A DNA stretch of 64,000 nucleotides, taken from contig NC_015580.1 of assembly GCF_000253255.1 (NCBI RefSeq), positions 279,001 to 343,000 of the forward strand. The letters run 5' to 3'. The notes under the pieces were generated by a model. That model did not search any database. It was given only the letters and a program-made list of their open reading frames with translations, and was not told the origin of the DNA. A program made the translations under genes and the position numbers. Shown here piece after piece: positions 52,945-61,978 of the stretch. How positions within the stretch are numbered: position 1 is the first letter of the stretch; every line of letters starts with the position of its first letter. The stretch is from Novosphingobium sp. PP1Y. Lineage in GTDB: Bacteria > Pseudomonadota > Alphaproteobacteria > Sphingomonadales > Sphingomonadaceae.

Positions 52945-54743
52945 ATGTGCTCGACTATCTCGCGCACAGTTTTCCTGTGCAGCTCTATGAGCCGTTCACC
53001 GACAGCGAGGGCAATCTCGCTTCGCGGCCTGTTTTTGATGCAGACGGCAACCCCATCCTCAATCGCGAAGCCTGCCGAGCCCGTGATGCCATGCTCGAGC
53101 GGCTTGCCGCTTTGCCGCCTGTGCCCGGTGCGCTTGACCAGATTGTCCAGCATTTCGGGAGCGATGCGGTTGCCGAGGTGACCGGACGTTCCCGTCGCAT
53201 AGTGCCCCGCGCCAGCAACGATGGTTCGGTGCGCTTCGCCGTCGAAAACCGGCCCGCTTCAGCCAATATTGCTGAAACCCATGCGTTCATGGATGACAAG
53301 AAGCACATCCTCGTCTTCTCCGAAGCTGGCGGCACGGGGCGATCCTATCATGCCGACCTGGGCGTGAAGAACCAGCGCCCCCGCGTCCACTACCTGCTCG
53401 AGGCAGGCTGGAAGGCCGACACCGCCATCCAGGGCTTTGGCCGCACCAACCGCACCAATCAGAAGCAGCCACCGCTGTTCCGCCCGGTATCGACCGACGT
53501 GAAGGCGCAGAAGCGCTTCATCTCGACGATCGCCCGAAGGCTCGACAGTCTCGGAGCGATCACGCGCGGCCAGCGGCAAACCGGCGGCCAGAACATGTTC
53601 AGCGCCAGCGACAATCTGGAATCCTACTATGCCCGCGATGCCCTGCGCCAGCTTTACCAATTGCTGGTGCGCGGCAAGATCGATGGCTGTTCGCTCGGGC
53701 AATTCGAAACGGCCACCGGCCTGTCGCTGCTCGACAGTGACGGCGGGCTCAAGGACGAGCTTCCGCCCATCACGACCTTCCTCAACCGGATGCTGGCGCT
53801 CACCATTTCCATGCAGAACATTCTGTTCGAGGCCTTCGAGGGTCTGCTGACGGCCCGTGTCGAAGGCGCAATCGCCAGCGGAACCTATGAAATGGGCCTC
53901 GAAACCCTGCGCGCCGAAAGCTTCTCGGTCTCCGACCGCAAAACCATCTACACCCATCCCGGCACCGGAGCTGTGACCCACCTCCTGACCATCGAGCGCA
54001 AAGACCTGATCGAGCCGGTTGTGCTCGAGCGGGCGCTAGAAATGGCAGTGGATCGCGATGCCGAACTGGTGATCAACACCCGGTCTGGGCGCGCGGCAGT
54101 CAAATTGCGCGCGCGCAGCCTGATCGACGATGATGGCGGCATTCACCCGCGCATCCGCCTCGTCCGGCCTTTGGAGGCGACCAATATTCTCGCCGAGGTA
54201 TTCGCGACCAGCCATTGGGAGCCGGTGGACCGTGAGCGGTTCAGCGAAGTCTGGCAGGCCGAACTTGCCGACTTGCCTGAGTTCGAAACCTCGACCCTGC
54301 ACATGGTGTCCGGCCTGCTGCTGCCGATCTGGCGGCGGCTCCCCAACGAATCGACCCGCGTCTACCGCCTGCAAACCGATGCTGGCGAGCGCGTCATTGG
54401 CCGCAAGGTTTCGCCCGCTTGGGTCGCCACGGTGATTGAGCAGGACACGGCGTCCGTCGTGCCTGCCGATGCTTGGGCGATGCTGTGTGCCGGAGATGCC
54501 AAACTGCATCTGGCCGAAGATCAGACGCTCGCTCGCGTCCGCGCCATGAATGATTGGCGGATCGAACTGACCGGCTTCAACGATCTTGGCATCGAGCGAT
54601 TGAAGGCAATGGGCTTGATCTCCGAGATCGTCTCGTGGAAACTCAAGCTCTACATACCGACAGGGGCTGTCGGGGTGGATGTGCTCGCCAAGCTGCTCGA
54701 CCGGTTTCCGATCCAGCGGATCGCGGCACGCAAAGCCGCCTGA
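52878..54743 (+). CDS. Strawberry-notch/DarB-like methylase-helicase, 3' part
   Basis: A 621-aa open frame. The first 24 residues are read from the RIT inverted repeat and native sequence starts at about LDYLAHSFPVQLYEPF. It contains the second helicase lobe, including HILVFSEAGGTGRSYHADL and motif VI QGFGRTNRTNQ, and the strawberry-notch C-terminal domain (about 300-560). Joined to the 5' part the protein would be 1448 aa. With a ribosome-binding site and ATG in the repeat, it may be made as a separate polypeptide; whether the two halves assemble is unknown. The toprim gene follows 11 bases later. Confidence 0.86.
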   Translation: MSSSRKSAPACEPLDINLDCKEYVLDYLAHSFPVQLYEPFTDSEGNLASRPVFDADGNPILNREACRARDAMLERLAALPPVPGALDQIVQHFGSDAVAEVTGRSRRIVPRASNDGSVRFAVENRPASANIAETHAFMDDKKHILVFSEAGGTGRSYHADLGVKNQRPRVHYLLEAGWKADTAIQGFGRTNRTNQKQPPLFRPVSTDVKAQKRFISTIARRLDSLGAITRGQRQTGGQNMFSASDNLESYYARDALRQLYQLLVRGKIDGCSLGQFETATGLSLLDSDGGLKDELPPITTFLNRMLALTISMQNILFEAFEGLLTARVEGAIASGTYEMGLETLRAESFSVSDRKTIYTHPGTGAVTHLLTIERKDLIEPVVLERALEMAVDRDAELVINTRSGRAAVKLRARSLIDDDGGIHPRIRLVRPLEATNILAEVFATSHWEPVDRERFSEVWQAELADLPEFETSTLHMVSGLLLPIWRRLPNESTRVYRLQTDAGERVIGRKVSPAWVATVIEQDTASVVPADAWAMLCAGDAKLHLAEDQTLARVRAMNDWRIELTGFNDLGIERLKAMGLISEIVSWKLKLYIPTGAVGVDVLAKLLDRFPIQRIAARKAA

Positions 54744-54754
54744 AGGAGCCCCGC

Positions 54755-55798
54755 ATGGACAGTCCCGCCACTGATATCGCCCGCCGCCTTGCCGCCTCAG
54801 CCGAGGCGGTCTGCCGCCGTTACCTGTCCAATGGTCGCCGTGAAGGCCGCTACTGGCTGGTCGGCGATGTGCACAATTCTCCGGGTCGCAGTCTTTACGT
54901 CCGATTGTCAGCAACAGCCGAAAGCCGTGGAGGCGCGGGCAAATGGACAGACGCGCAAAGCGGCGACCATGGCGATCTACTCGACATCATCGCCGCGAGT
55001 TGCGCCCACCGGACCATGCGCGAGACACTTGATGAAGCCCGCCAATTCTTGAGCCTGCCGCCGCCACCGGAAACCGCGCCGCGCAACCCGACCATACGCA
55101 AGGCGCCGACCGGCACACCAGAAGCGGCACGGCGCCTATGGGCCGCTTCAAAGCCGATCATGAACAGCATCGCAGCACGTTATCTTGGCCGCCGGTCGAT
55201 CACTGATCTGTCCGGCATAGATCAGCTGCGTTTCCATCCGCGCTGCTACTATCGGCCTGCTGAAGATGATGTCCCTGGTGTGCGGGAGGCATGGCCCACC
55301 ATGATCGCTGCAGTCACCGACAATGAGGGCACTGTCACGGGGGTTCACCGCACTTGGCTTGATCCACAATCCCGCGAAAAAGCCGCCGTCGCATATCCAC
55401 GACGCGCCATGGGGCACTTGCTGGGCTCGGGCGTCCGGTTCGGCAAAGCGGACGGTGTCATGGTTGCCGGTGAAGGCCTCGAAACTCTCTTGTCGTTGCG
55501 GCAGGTGATGCCATCTATTCCCATGATTGCCGGACTTTCAGCCGCCCATCTCGCTGCCATCCAGTTCCCTGCTGCGCTACGCTGCCTCTATGTCGCGCGC
55601 GATGATGATCCTGCCGGGGCAACGGCATTGTCGACCTTGATCGAGCGCTGCGAACCGTTTGGCATTGCGGTCATACCGCTTGAACCCCGGCTCGACGATT
55701 TCAACAGCGACCTTACCGCCTATGGCCACGAGCGGTTGGCAGCGGCCATTCGGGTGCAGCTCAGCGCCGCCGATGCCGTGCGGCTTCTCAAACGGTGA
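54755..55798 (+). CDS. Toprim-domain protein (DUF7146-type)
   Basis: A 347-aa primase-like protein. The N-terminal part (about 1-110) resembles the DUF7146/zinc-less primase region; the toprim domain at about 225-320 has the catalytic glutamate in VAGEGLETLLSL and the acidic run ARDDDPAGA. Such proteins accompany strawberry-notch helicases on conjugative elements and may prime replication of the transferred strand. ATG 54755 has an AAGGAG site eight bases upstream. Probably co-transcribed with the 3' helicase part. Confidence 0.82.
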   Translation: MDSPATDIARRLAASAEAVCRRYLSNGRREGRYWLVGDVHNSPGRSLYVRLSATAESRGGAGKWTDAQSGDHGDLLDIIAASCAHRTMRETLDEARQFLSLPPPPETAPRNPTIRKAPTGTPEAARRLWAASKPIMNSIAARYLGRRSITDLSGIDQLRFHPRCYYRPAEDDVPGVREAWPTMIAAVTDNEGTVTGVHRTWLDPQSREKAAVAYPRRAMGHLLGSGVRFGKADGVMVAGEGLETLLSLRQVMPSIPMIAGLSAAHLAAIQFPAALRCLYVARDDDPAGATALSTLIERCEPFGIAVIPLEPRLDDFNSDLTAYGHERLAAAIRVQLSAADAVRLLKR

Positions 55799-56116
55799 GC
55801 AAAGCTGGCCGGTAAGCGGGGGATTGTCCGGGGAAGTGGGACGCATGGCCACCTCTCCCGGTCCTTGAAGGTCGCCACGCCCTCGGCCTTCGGGAGGGGG
55901 CGACTGCGGCAGCGAACACGGGCACCGCAATGGCTACGCGGCGGCTATTTTCCGCCGGGGCTGCGCCCCTTTGCATCGCGAAACAAAATAGCCTTGCTTC
56001 GCCATCCTCCGCTGGCGCTGCGGCCGCGCGTTTTCGCGCGGTGCAGACCCGTGCCGCCGCCGCTGGTCGTCGCCACGAAGGCCGCGAGAGGCGCGGCTCA
56101 GGACACGGAGACCATC
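55799..56116 (+). promoter_or_regulatory. Gene-free stretch with structured leader
   Basis: 318 bases without a convincing gene. GGCTATTTT near 55943 can pair with AAAATAGCC near 55987 around a GC-rich core, and GCCGCG (56081-56086) pairs with CGCGGC (56092-56097) over AGAGG, just before GGAGACC and the ATG at 56117. The AGAG-loop hairpin before GGAGACC matches the leaders at 36511 and 38020. An open frame from 55865 crosses it but gives low-complexity arginine-rich sequence. Confidence 0.5.
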
Positions 56117-57061
56117 ATGGCAAGCGCCCCAGATCTTCCCCTTGAAGACACCACCCCCGAACTCGGCTCAACCGCCTATCTCCTCCAGGAAATGCAGCTC
56201 TACGGCTATCGGCCCTTCGAGGACGAACCCGATGGCAGGCCGCTACCCGATGCCCGCCTTGCCGGTGGCGCGGTCGCCGACATGTTCGACGGGCTTGTCT
56301 CGGCCTTGATCGACACCCGGATTGAACCTGATCTCGAAGACCTGCTCTGGAACCTCGTCAACATCTTCCACCGCGCCGGCGAGCGGGTCGAACGCGATCT
56401 TGACGACAATGAACAGGCGCAAAAACGCCTTCAGCGCGAACAGGATGGCAGCGAAGTGCGCTCGGTCGAACTTGAGCGCCAAATTGCCGAAGGCATCTCG
56501 CTAATCGAACGCCGCGACACGATGGAATTCTTCCGCGAAGCCGCCGCCGACCAGTTTCGCATTCACGCACGCAAGGCCTGGACGCCCCGCACCGGATCCC
56601 GTGTCAACCGCAAGGCCATGACCTCAGCCATCATCGACAGCCGCGACTTCCTCGACAAACGCGCAAGGGAGAATGCCCGCGTTCTGCTGCCCGAAGGCAC
56701 CCGTATTGCCTTCACCGGTGGCCCCGATTGCAACGATCACTCGGCCATCTGGGACGTCCTCGACCGGGTTCATGCGCGTCATGCCGACATGGTCTTGCTC
56801 CACGGCGCCACACCCACTGGTGCAGAACGCGCCGCCGCTTGCTGGGCCGATACGCGCCGCGTGCCGCAGGTCGCCTTCCGGCCTGACTGGAACCGACACA
56901 AGAAGGCCGCGCCGTTCAAACGCAATGACCGGATGCTCGAAGCATTGCCCGTGGGCCTGGTCGTCTTTCCGGGCACCGGCATCCAGGACAATCTGGCTGA
57001 CAAGGCGCGCAAGATGGGCATTCCGCTCTGGGATTTCCGGGAGAAGCGGTTTAACCGTTAG
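56117..57061 (+). CDS. DUF2493 (SLOG/YspA-like) protein
   Basis: A 314-aa protein. Residues about 1-190 are helical, with a coiled charged stretch (DDNEQAQKRLQREQDGSEVRS). Residues about 195-310 are a DUF2493 Rossmann-like SLOG domain with IAFTGGPDCNDHSAIW and LLHGATPTGAERAAA, and the C-terminal VVFPGTGIQDNLADKARKMG. SLOG domains bind nucleotides or their derivatives; this branch is common on conjugative elements and its task is unknown. The start follows GGAGACC. Confidence 0.82.
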   Translation: MASAPDLPLEDTTPELGSTAYLLQEMQLYGYRPFEDEPDGRPLPDARLAGGAVADMFDGLVSALIDTRIEPDLEDLLWNLVNIFHRAGERVERDLDDNEQAQKRLQREQDGSEVRSVELERQIAEGISLIERRDTMEFFREAAADQFRIHARKAWTPRTGSRVNRKAMTSAIIDSRDFLDKRARENARVLLPEGTRIAFTGGPDCNDHSAIWDVLDRVHARHADMVLLHGATPTGAERAAACWADTRRVPQVAFRPDWNRHKKAAPFKRNDRMLEALPVGLVVFPGTGIQDNLADKARKMGIPLWDFREKRFNR

Positions 57062-57292
57062 CTTCATCCAAGCCGACTTGAGCATTGTCGGCTGCCGACC
57101 AGACCGGTCATTCACTTCCAACAAATTGAACTTCTGGTTGCGCCCAAAGCCGATATTCCGGTCTTCGGATCGCGCGCCACCGTGCGCATGGCCGCAGCTG
57201 GGTGGCAAAGCGAATAGCTGCTTTCTAGTATTCATCGCAGGCCACATTGGTTGGCTTGCTCCATCTCGAGATGCAACCTCTCGCCATGCAGC

Positions 57293-57976
57293 TCACGCGA
57301 GGCAAAGCCGCCGTATGGCAGTGAGATTGGCCAGAGTAAGCGTGCGATAGCCCAAGCTCACAATGCCTGTGGCCTCCCATCGCTTGAGCACTCGGTTGAT
57401 GCTCTGCCGCGATGCGCCAAGCATATGAGCCGCCTCTTCCTGCGAGAAGTGAAGGATCAGCGGATCGCCCGCCTCGCCGCCTGCATCCGTCATCTGGACG
57501 ATGATCCGCGCAAGCCGCGCAGGCAATGGCAGCAGCACCGTGTCGTCCATCCGGCTGAGCACCGTCCTGTACCGTTGGCCCATCATGGCGAGAAACTGTC
57601 GCAAATATTCGGGCCGGTCATCGATAAGGGCGTGCAGCGTGGCGGCTGGCACGATCAGCACGGCGCTTTCCACGACCGCAATCGCATCATTGCCGCGCGG
57701 TTCGCGGGTGAACAGCGATGCCTCGCCGAACCAGTGCCCTGCCGTGACCAGACTGAGCACCGCTTCACGGCCGGCGGGGCTGGTGACACTCAGCCGAATG
57801 ATGCCATGATCGACGCAGAACAGGGCATCGGGCGGCGAACCGTGCCCGTAAAGCGCCTCGCCCCGCGCCAGCACGCGCTGCCGCGCATGGCGACGCAACA
57901 GGGCGTCCAGCTCCTCGTCGAGTTTTCCCGGTTCGGTCAAGCACACCCTCCGCGCCGCCAGATCGATGCAGCCCAC
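57293..57976 (-). CDS. Crp/Fnr-family transcriptional regulator
   Basis: A 227-aa regulator with an N-terminal cyclic-nucleotide-binding-type domain (about 25-140; GHWFGEASLFTREPR) and a C-terminal winged helix (about 150-220; LHFSQEEAAHMLGASRQSINRVLKRWE). No cysteine set for an FeS cluster is evident, so it is not a classical Fnr. It reads in the same direction as the SDR and monooxygenase genes, 48 bases downstream of the SDR stop, and may control them. Confidence 0.9.
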   Translation of the reverse strand: MGCIDLAARRVCLTEPGKLDEELDALLRRHARQRVLARGEALYGHGSPPDALFCVDHGIIRLSVTSPAGREAVLSLVTAGHWFGEASLFTREPRGNDAIAVVESAVLIVPAATLHALIDDRPEYLRQFLAMMGQRYRTVLSRMDDTVLLPLPARLARIIVQMTDAGGEAGDPLILHFSQEEAAHMLGASRQSINRVLKRWEATGIVSLGYRTLTLANLTAIRRLCLA

Positions 57977-58024
57977 CGCCAGAGGGTTACAACAAGTGAC
58001 GGGAACGGCAAAGGCGGGACCCGC

Positions 58025-58936
58025 TCACCCGGCCAGCGCGGCTTTCAAACTGTCCCGCCGCGCCTTGAACATCGGAATGTCCTCATAGGGAATGTCGGGA
58101 TTGGTGCCGCTGGCCAGATGATCGAGTCGGCTTTTGACGATCGGCAGCTGTTCGGGGCTGGGATAGATGTAGAAACGGTCTTCCTCGATCGCCTTGAAGG
58201 TGATCGCAACCACCTCTTCGGGCGTCAGCGTGCCGTTGGCGAGATCCTTGGCGGAGATCGCCTGCGTGGCCAGCTGCGAGCGGGTCGGCCCGCTGTCATT
58301 GGCCAGATCGGCGGGGCGATTGCGGTGGCACTGGCTGATGTTGGTGCTGACATAGAAAGGGCACAACACCGCCGCCCGCACCTGCGGCCCGATCAGGTCG
58401 AGATCGTGGTAGAGACATTCGGACAAGGCGAGCACCGCGTGCTTGGACACGCTGTAGATGCCCATGCCCGGCGCGGTCACTAGGCCCGCCATGGATGCGG
58501 TGTTGACGATGCAGCCTTCATAGCCCGGATCGGCAGCGGCGGCTGCGATCATGCGCGGGGTAAAGCTGCGCACACCGTTGGCGACGCCATCGACATTCAC
58601 ACCGAACAGCCACTTCCAGTCCTTTTCGGTGCTTTCCCAGATCGGCCCGCCCGACGCGACACCGGCATTGTTGAACAGCAGATTGGGCGGCCCGAAGCTC
58701 TGTTCGGTGGCGACCGCCAGCGCCTCGACCGACTCCGCGTTGGTCACGTCGGTCAGCACGCCGATGGCCTCGGTGCCAGTTGCTCGCAGATCATTGACCA
58801 CCTGCTCCATCGCTCCGGCCTCGACATCGGCGATCACCACCTTCATGCCGCGCCGCGCAGCCTCCTCAGCCATGGCTTTGCCAAGGCCCGAAGCCCCGCC
58901 GGTAACCACGGCCACCCCGCTTTTCATGCTTTTCAT
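58025..58936 (-). CDS. Short-chain dehydrogenase/reductase
   Basis: A 303-aa classical SDR with cofactor motif TGGASGLGKA at about 10-20, NNAG near 90, and catalytic Ser...YSVSKHA near 160-165. It oxidises or reduces an alcohol/ketone with NAD(P). ATG 58936 overlaps the monooxygenase stop by four bases, so the two enzymes are made together: an alcohol dehydrogenase plus Baeyer-Villiger oxidation would convert a secondary alcohol to an ester or lactone (inference). Confidence 0.92.
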   Translation of the reverse strand: MKSMKSGVAVVTGGASGLGKAMAEEAARRGMKVVIADVEAGAMEQVVNDLRATGTEAIGVLTDVTNAESVEALAVATEQSFGPPNLLFNNAGVASGGPIWESTEKDWKWLFGVNVDGVANGVRSFTPRMIAAAAADPGYEGCIVNTASMAGLVTAPGMGIYSVSKHAVLALSECLYHDLDLIGPQVRAAVLCPFYVSTNISQCHRNRPADLANDSGPTRSQLATQAISAKDLANGTLTPEEVVAITFKAIEEDRFYIYPSPEQLPIVKSRLDHLASGTNPDIPYEDIPMFKARRDSLKAALAG

Positions 58937-60510
58937 CCTGCTGTCCTCATCGTTTCCAAATGTTTGAAGCCGGCGACTGCGCGCTGCTCTGACCAATAGC
59001 TATAGGCGAACACCGGGTCGGCCAGATCGATCGCGGGGATCGCCTCGCTTTCGTAGAAATAGTCCTGGCTGTGCTGCCATTCGGGGGTGTCACCGCGCCG
59101 GGGCAGCCGGTCGAGGCTGCGCAGCAGATAACCGGGGTTCAGGTAATCGGTATCGACCCATGGCTTCAATTCCATGTCGTGATCTTCGGGCCGCAGCGTC
59201 GGCATGACGCTGCTCGCACCGGCATTGTGCATGTGATCGAGCAGGCGGCACACGAAGCCGGCGACAAGATCTGCGCGCAGGGTCCAGCTATAATGGCCAT
59301 AGCCATAGACCCAGGCCATGTTGGGAATGCCGGTGAACATGATCCCGCGATAGGTCACCGTCTGCGCGAAGTTGACCGGCACGCCATCAATGCTGAACGG
59401 GATTTCGCCCATCACCGCCATCTCGAAGCCGGTTGCGGTGATCACCACATCGGCATCGATCCGCTCGTCCGCAGCGAGCACGATCCCGGCTTCGTCGAAG
59501 GTGCTGATCGTATCAGTCACGACCGACGCCTTGCCCGCGGCAATGGCATTGAACAGGTCACCGTCCGGCACAAACGCCACGCGCTGCTGCATCGGGCGAT
59601 AGGGCGGCGTGAAATGCTTTTCGACATCGAACCCTTGCGGAAGCAACGCCTGAACCCCGCCTATCAACATCGCTTTGAGTTTGTCGGGCGATGATTGTGC
59701 GCGGTCGAGCAGATCGGCCCGGTCGCGCACTACCTTCCGCCGCATGATCTCGTGGATCCATTCAGGGTCCACATCGAGCCTACGCAATTCCTCGGCCAGC
59801 ACATCGGCGTTGCGACCGGCGGCAAAATAGGTCGGCGTGCGTTGCAGCATGGTCACATGCGCGCACTTATCAGCGAGCGCCGGGATCAGGGTTGCCGCGG
59901 TCGCACCCGAACCGATCACAGTTACGTTCTTACCCGCCAGATCGAGACCCTCTGGCCAGTGTTGGGGGTGGATGATTTGGCCCTTGAACTTGTCCATGCC
60001 TGGCCATTGGGGCGTGTAGCCTTTCTCATGCCGGTAGTAGCCCTGACACATCCACAGAAAGCTCGCCTCCATCTGCACCACATCGCCGGCCCCTTTGCGT
60101 TCGACCGTCAGCTGCCATCTGGCCGTTTCGCTGGACCAGTCGGCAGATTTCACGCTGTGACCATAGCGGATGGAGGGGCCGAGACCGGCATCGGCAATCG
60201 CCTCGCCCAGATAGTCGAGGATTTGGTCGCGCGAGGCAATTGGCTGCCCCGTCCAAGGTTTGAAGCCGTAGCCGAAGGTGAACAGGTCGCTGTCGGAACG
60301 GGTGCCAGGATATTTGTGAATCAGCCAAGTGCCGCCGTGGCCCTCCAGCGCCTCGAGAATGGCAAAGCTCAAATCCGGGCAATGCTTGCGCAGCAGGGTC
60401 GCGCTGCCGATCCCGGAAATGCCCGCGCCGACGATGATCACATCGAACTTTTCGGGTTGCTGCGCGCCTGCCGCGATTTTCTGCCGATCCGGCACCATTT
60501 GCCTCTCCAT
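58933..60510 (-). CDS. Baeyer-Villiger-type flavin monooxygenase
   Basis: A 525-aa FAD/NADPH monooxygenase. The FAD-binding motif GAGISGIGSA lies at about 28-37. The Baeyer-Villiger fingerprint FKGQIIHPQHWP lies near 175, followed by the NADPH motif VIGSGATA. The EtaA/acetone-monooxygenase branch seems closest. Substrate unknown; ketones or sulphides are usual. The first gene of a two-gene operon with the SDR, it looks like metabolic cargo rather than part of transfer or defence. Confidence 0.9.
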   Translation of the reverse strand: MERQMVPDRQKIAAGAQQPEKFDVIIVGAGISGIGSATLLRKHCPDLSFAILEALEGHGGTWLIHKYPGTRSDSDLFTFGYGFKPWTGQPIASRDQILDYLGEAIADAGLGPSIRYGHSVKSADWSSETARWQLTVERKGAGDVVQMEASFLWMCQGYYRHEKGYTPQWPGMDKFKGQIIHPQHWPEGLDLAGKNVTVIGSGATAATLIPALADKCAHVTMLQRTPTYFAAGRNADVLAEELRRLDVDPEWIHEIMRRKVVRDRADLLDRAQSSPDKLKAMLIGGVQALLPQGFDVEKHFTPPYRPMQQRVAFVPDGDLFNAIAAGKASVVTDTISTFDEAGIVLAADERIDADVVITATGFEMAVMGEIPFSIDGVPVNFAQTVTYRGIMFTGIPNMAWVYGYGHYSWTLRADLVAGFVCRLLDHMHNAGASSVMPTLRPEDHDMELKPWVDTDYLNPGYLLRSLDRLPRRGDTPEWQHSQDYFYESEAIPAIDLADPVFAYSYWSEQRAVAGFKHLETMRTAG

Positions 60511-60841
60511 ACCTTTGGGGCACTGCCTGACCCCGGCCTGGCGGCGGTACTAGGCCGGTTTAGTGGGCAAGACTGTCGCCTTCGGGCATTCTATTAGATT
60601 GCAAGCGGTCGCCCCATTCGGTGAGCGAATCAAAAGCGGGTTTGATTGTCGCAGTTTGCACTCAAAACCAAGTTCGAGTCTGCTTCAGGAAAAGCCAGTC
60701 ATTCAGCATGCTTTTTGGAGAGACAGCCAAGTCCGAGACTCTGTTGTTCCGGCGAGCCAAAAACCGACTTAGTTCACGATAGCCTCTGGGAAAGTTTGCG
60801 GCGGCGGAGCGACTGATCTGGGATGAAATACTGGCAGCCCT
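60511..60841. other. Gene-free stretch between monooxygenase and RES genes
   Basis: 331 bases with no open frame that looks coding. It must carry the promoter of the leftward monooxygenase-SDR operon near its left end. No strong hairpin or repeat was found. Confidence 0.4.
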
Positions 60842-61525
60842 TCAACTATCCAGCAACCGTTTCTCATAGACTGTGCCAATTACGCTGCCATCCCAGACAT
60901 AGCAGAGATGCCGTTCCTGGCGGCAGTTCGATAACAACCGAGGCCGGAACACAGCGGCACATTCTCCGCCGGGATTGCGGACGCTTTCATAGACAATCCC
61001 GTCCGACCCGGCATCGCGCAAGGTCCGCGCGGTTTCCTGAGACACGGCATAGCTGCTCGGATGGTACAGCGCGGGCAACGCCTCCCGCTGCCCACGGATG
61101 TCGTGAAGGCTCGCGTCGAGATCGACGGCATAGACCCGCATGTCGAGTTCCTGCGCCGGTTCGTCGGTGGCCTTAAGGAAGTGCGTGCGGTGATGGCGGG
61201 TCTCGGCGATGGCGGTGGCCAGTGTCAGGCCGGCATAGAAGACGCCGTAGCTACCGTCGGTGAAGCGGTCGCCGACCGGATTGAGGTGGGTGAACGCCGC
61301 CATGATCGCCGACGTACCGGGGCCTGAGATGCGGTCCTCAGGCGGCACGAGCGACAGCTCGCCTGCCTCGTCGCGCAGACGATCATTGGTCATCGCCTCG
61401 ATGGCGTAGACCGCTTCAAGATCTGCAGGATCGGCAACCGCCTCGAACAGCGAGATCGGCGGAAATCGGCTCGGGATGATGCGGTAGCAGGGTGTCCAGC
61501 GGACTTCAGACGTGGGAATGTCCAC
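60842..61525 (-). CDS. RES-domain NAD+-degrading toxin
   Basis: A 227-aa RES-domain protein. The domain spans about residues 50-200, with arginine in VGDRFTDGSYGVFYAG, the glutamate in TAIAETRHH and a later serine (PSSYAVSQ), the residues that give the family its name. Such toxins phosphorolyse NAD+ and arrest growth. The antitoxin gene is upstream with a three-base gap. The pair may help keep the element or act in phage defence. Confidence 0.9.
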   Translation of the reverse strand: MDIPTSEVRWTPCYRIIPSRFPPISLFEAVADPADLEAVYAIEAMTNDRLRDEAGELSLVPPEDRISGPGTSAIMAAFTHLNPVGDRFTDGSYGVFYAGLTLATAIAETRHHRTHFLKATDEPAQELDMRVYAVDLDASLHDIRGQREALPALYHPSSYAVSQETARTLRDAGSDGIVYESVRNPGGECAAVFRPRLLSNCRQERHLCYVWDGSVIGTVYEKRLLDS

Positions 61526-61528
61526 GGG

Positions 61529-61927
61529 TCAGCCGCGCTGCCCGTCAACATACTGACGCACGACATAGAGATCGGCGACATTGCCCGACATCATCCGGTC
61601 AAGCGCCGAGGCGCCGCCGAAAACCTGCGCCTTGTTGGGTTTGCGCACCCACTCATCCGCCGTCTTCGGCAACAGGATCTGCAGGCCTTTGTAGATTCCC
61701 ATGACATAGGAAATCCGTTCCAGCGCATCCTTGGGCAGCGCCGCGACCACGCCGCGCTTCCAGGATTGGAAGGTCGAGCGGCTCTCCAGACCGAGCAAGC
61801 GCATCTGCTCCTGCTCTTTCAGGCCCCAGGCATCGGCAATGCGGAAGAACGTCCGCAGGGCTGGCCCCGTCAGATCCTTGCGATCAAGTCCCTTTGCAGG
61901 CGCTTTGGCTGCAGCTTGGATACCCAT
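61529..61927 (-). CDS. Xre/ParS-type antitoxin of the RES toxin
   Basis: About 132 aa. The N-terminal part is Xre-like (LRTFFRIADAWGLKEQEQMRLLGLESRSTFQSWKRG) and the C-terminal 50 residues form the MbcA/ParS toxin-binding domain ending GGASALDRMMSGNVADLYVVRQYVD-like sequence. ATG 61927 has AAGGA nine bases upstream; an ATG at 61945 would add six residues. It precedes the toxin as usual and probably represses the shared promoter at 61952-61978. Confidence 0.88.
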   Translation of the reverse strand: MGIQAAAKAPAKGLDRKDLTGPALRTFFRIADAWGLKEQEQMRLLGLESRSTFQSWKRGVVAALPKDALERISYVMGIYKGLQILLPKTADEWVRKPNKAQVFGGASALDRMMSGNVADLYVVRQYVDGQRG

Positions 61928-61951
61928 ATCGGCACATCCTTTCATGGCTTC

Positions 61952-61978
61952 ATATGCTCATATTCTGCACAAAAGTCA
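61952..61978 (-). promoter_or_regulatory. Promoter/operator of the RES-Xre operon
   Basis: Reading leftward, TTGACT is followed 17 bases later by CATATG just upstream of the antitoxin. The -10 area contains ATATG-AG-CATAT (61952-61963), a small palindrome likely to bind the antitoxin. Confidence 0.45.

Larger units (their letters stand above)
49214..52949 (+). mobile_element. RIT element (recombinase in trio)
   Basis: About 3.7 kb containing three overlapping tyrosine recombinase genes in one operon between 94-bp terminal inverted repeats, the defining plan of RIT elements. It carries no passenger gene. It has inserted in the helicase gene after the codons for EYV and keeps the downstream frame. 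Between the left direct repeat and the left inverted repeat lie 25 bases, including the palindrome TTATCTGG-ATCT-CCAGATAA (49214-49233), with no counterpart on the right, so the exact ends are uncertain by that amount. Confidence 0.9.

Noticed and set aside
49214..52949. Interpretation as a Tn554-type transposon
   Set aside because: Three overlapping tyrosine recombinases with long terminal inverted repeats and no TnpC-like gene fit a RIT element better.
57251..58483. A 410-codon + strand frame across the Crp-like and SDR genes
   Set aside because: It spans two clear genes on the other strand and resembles nothing known.
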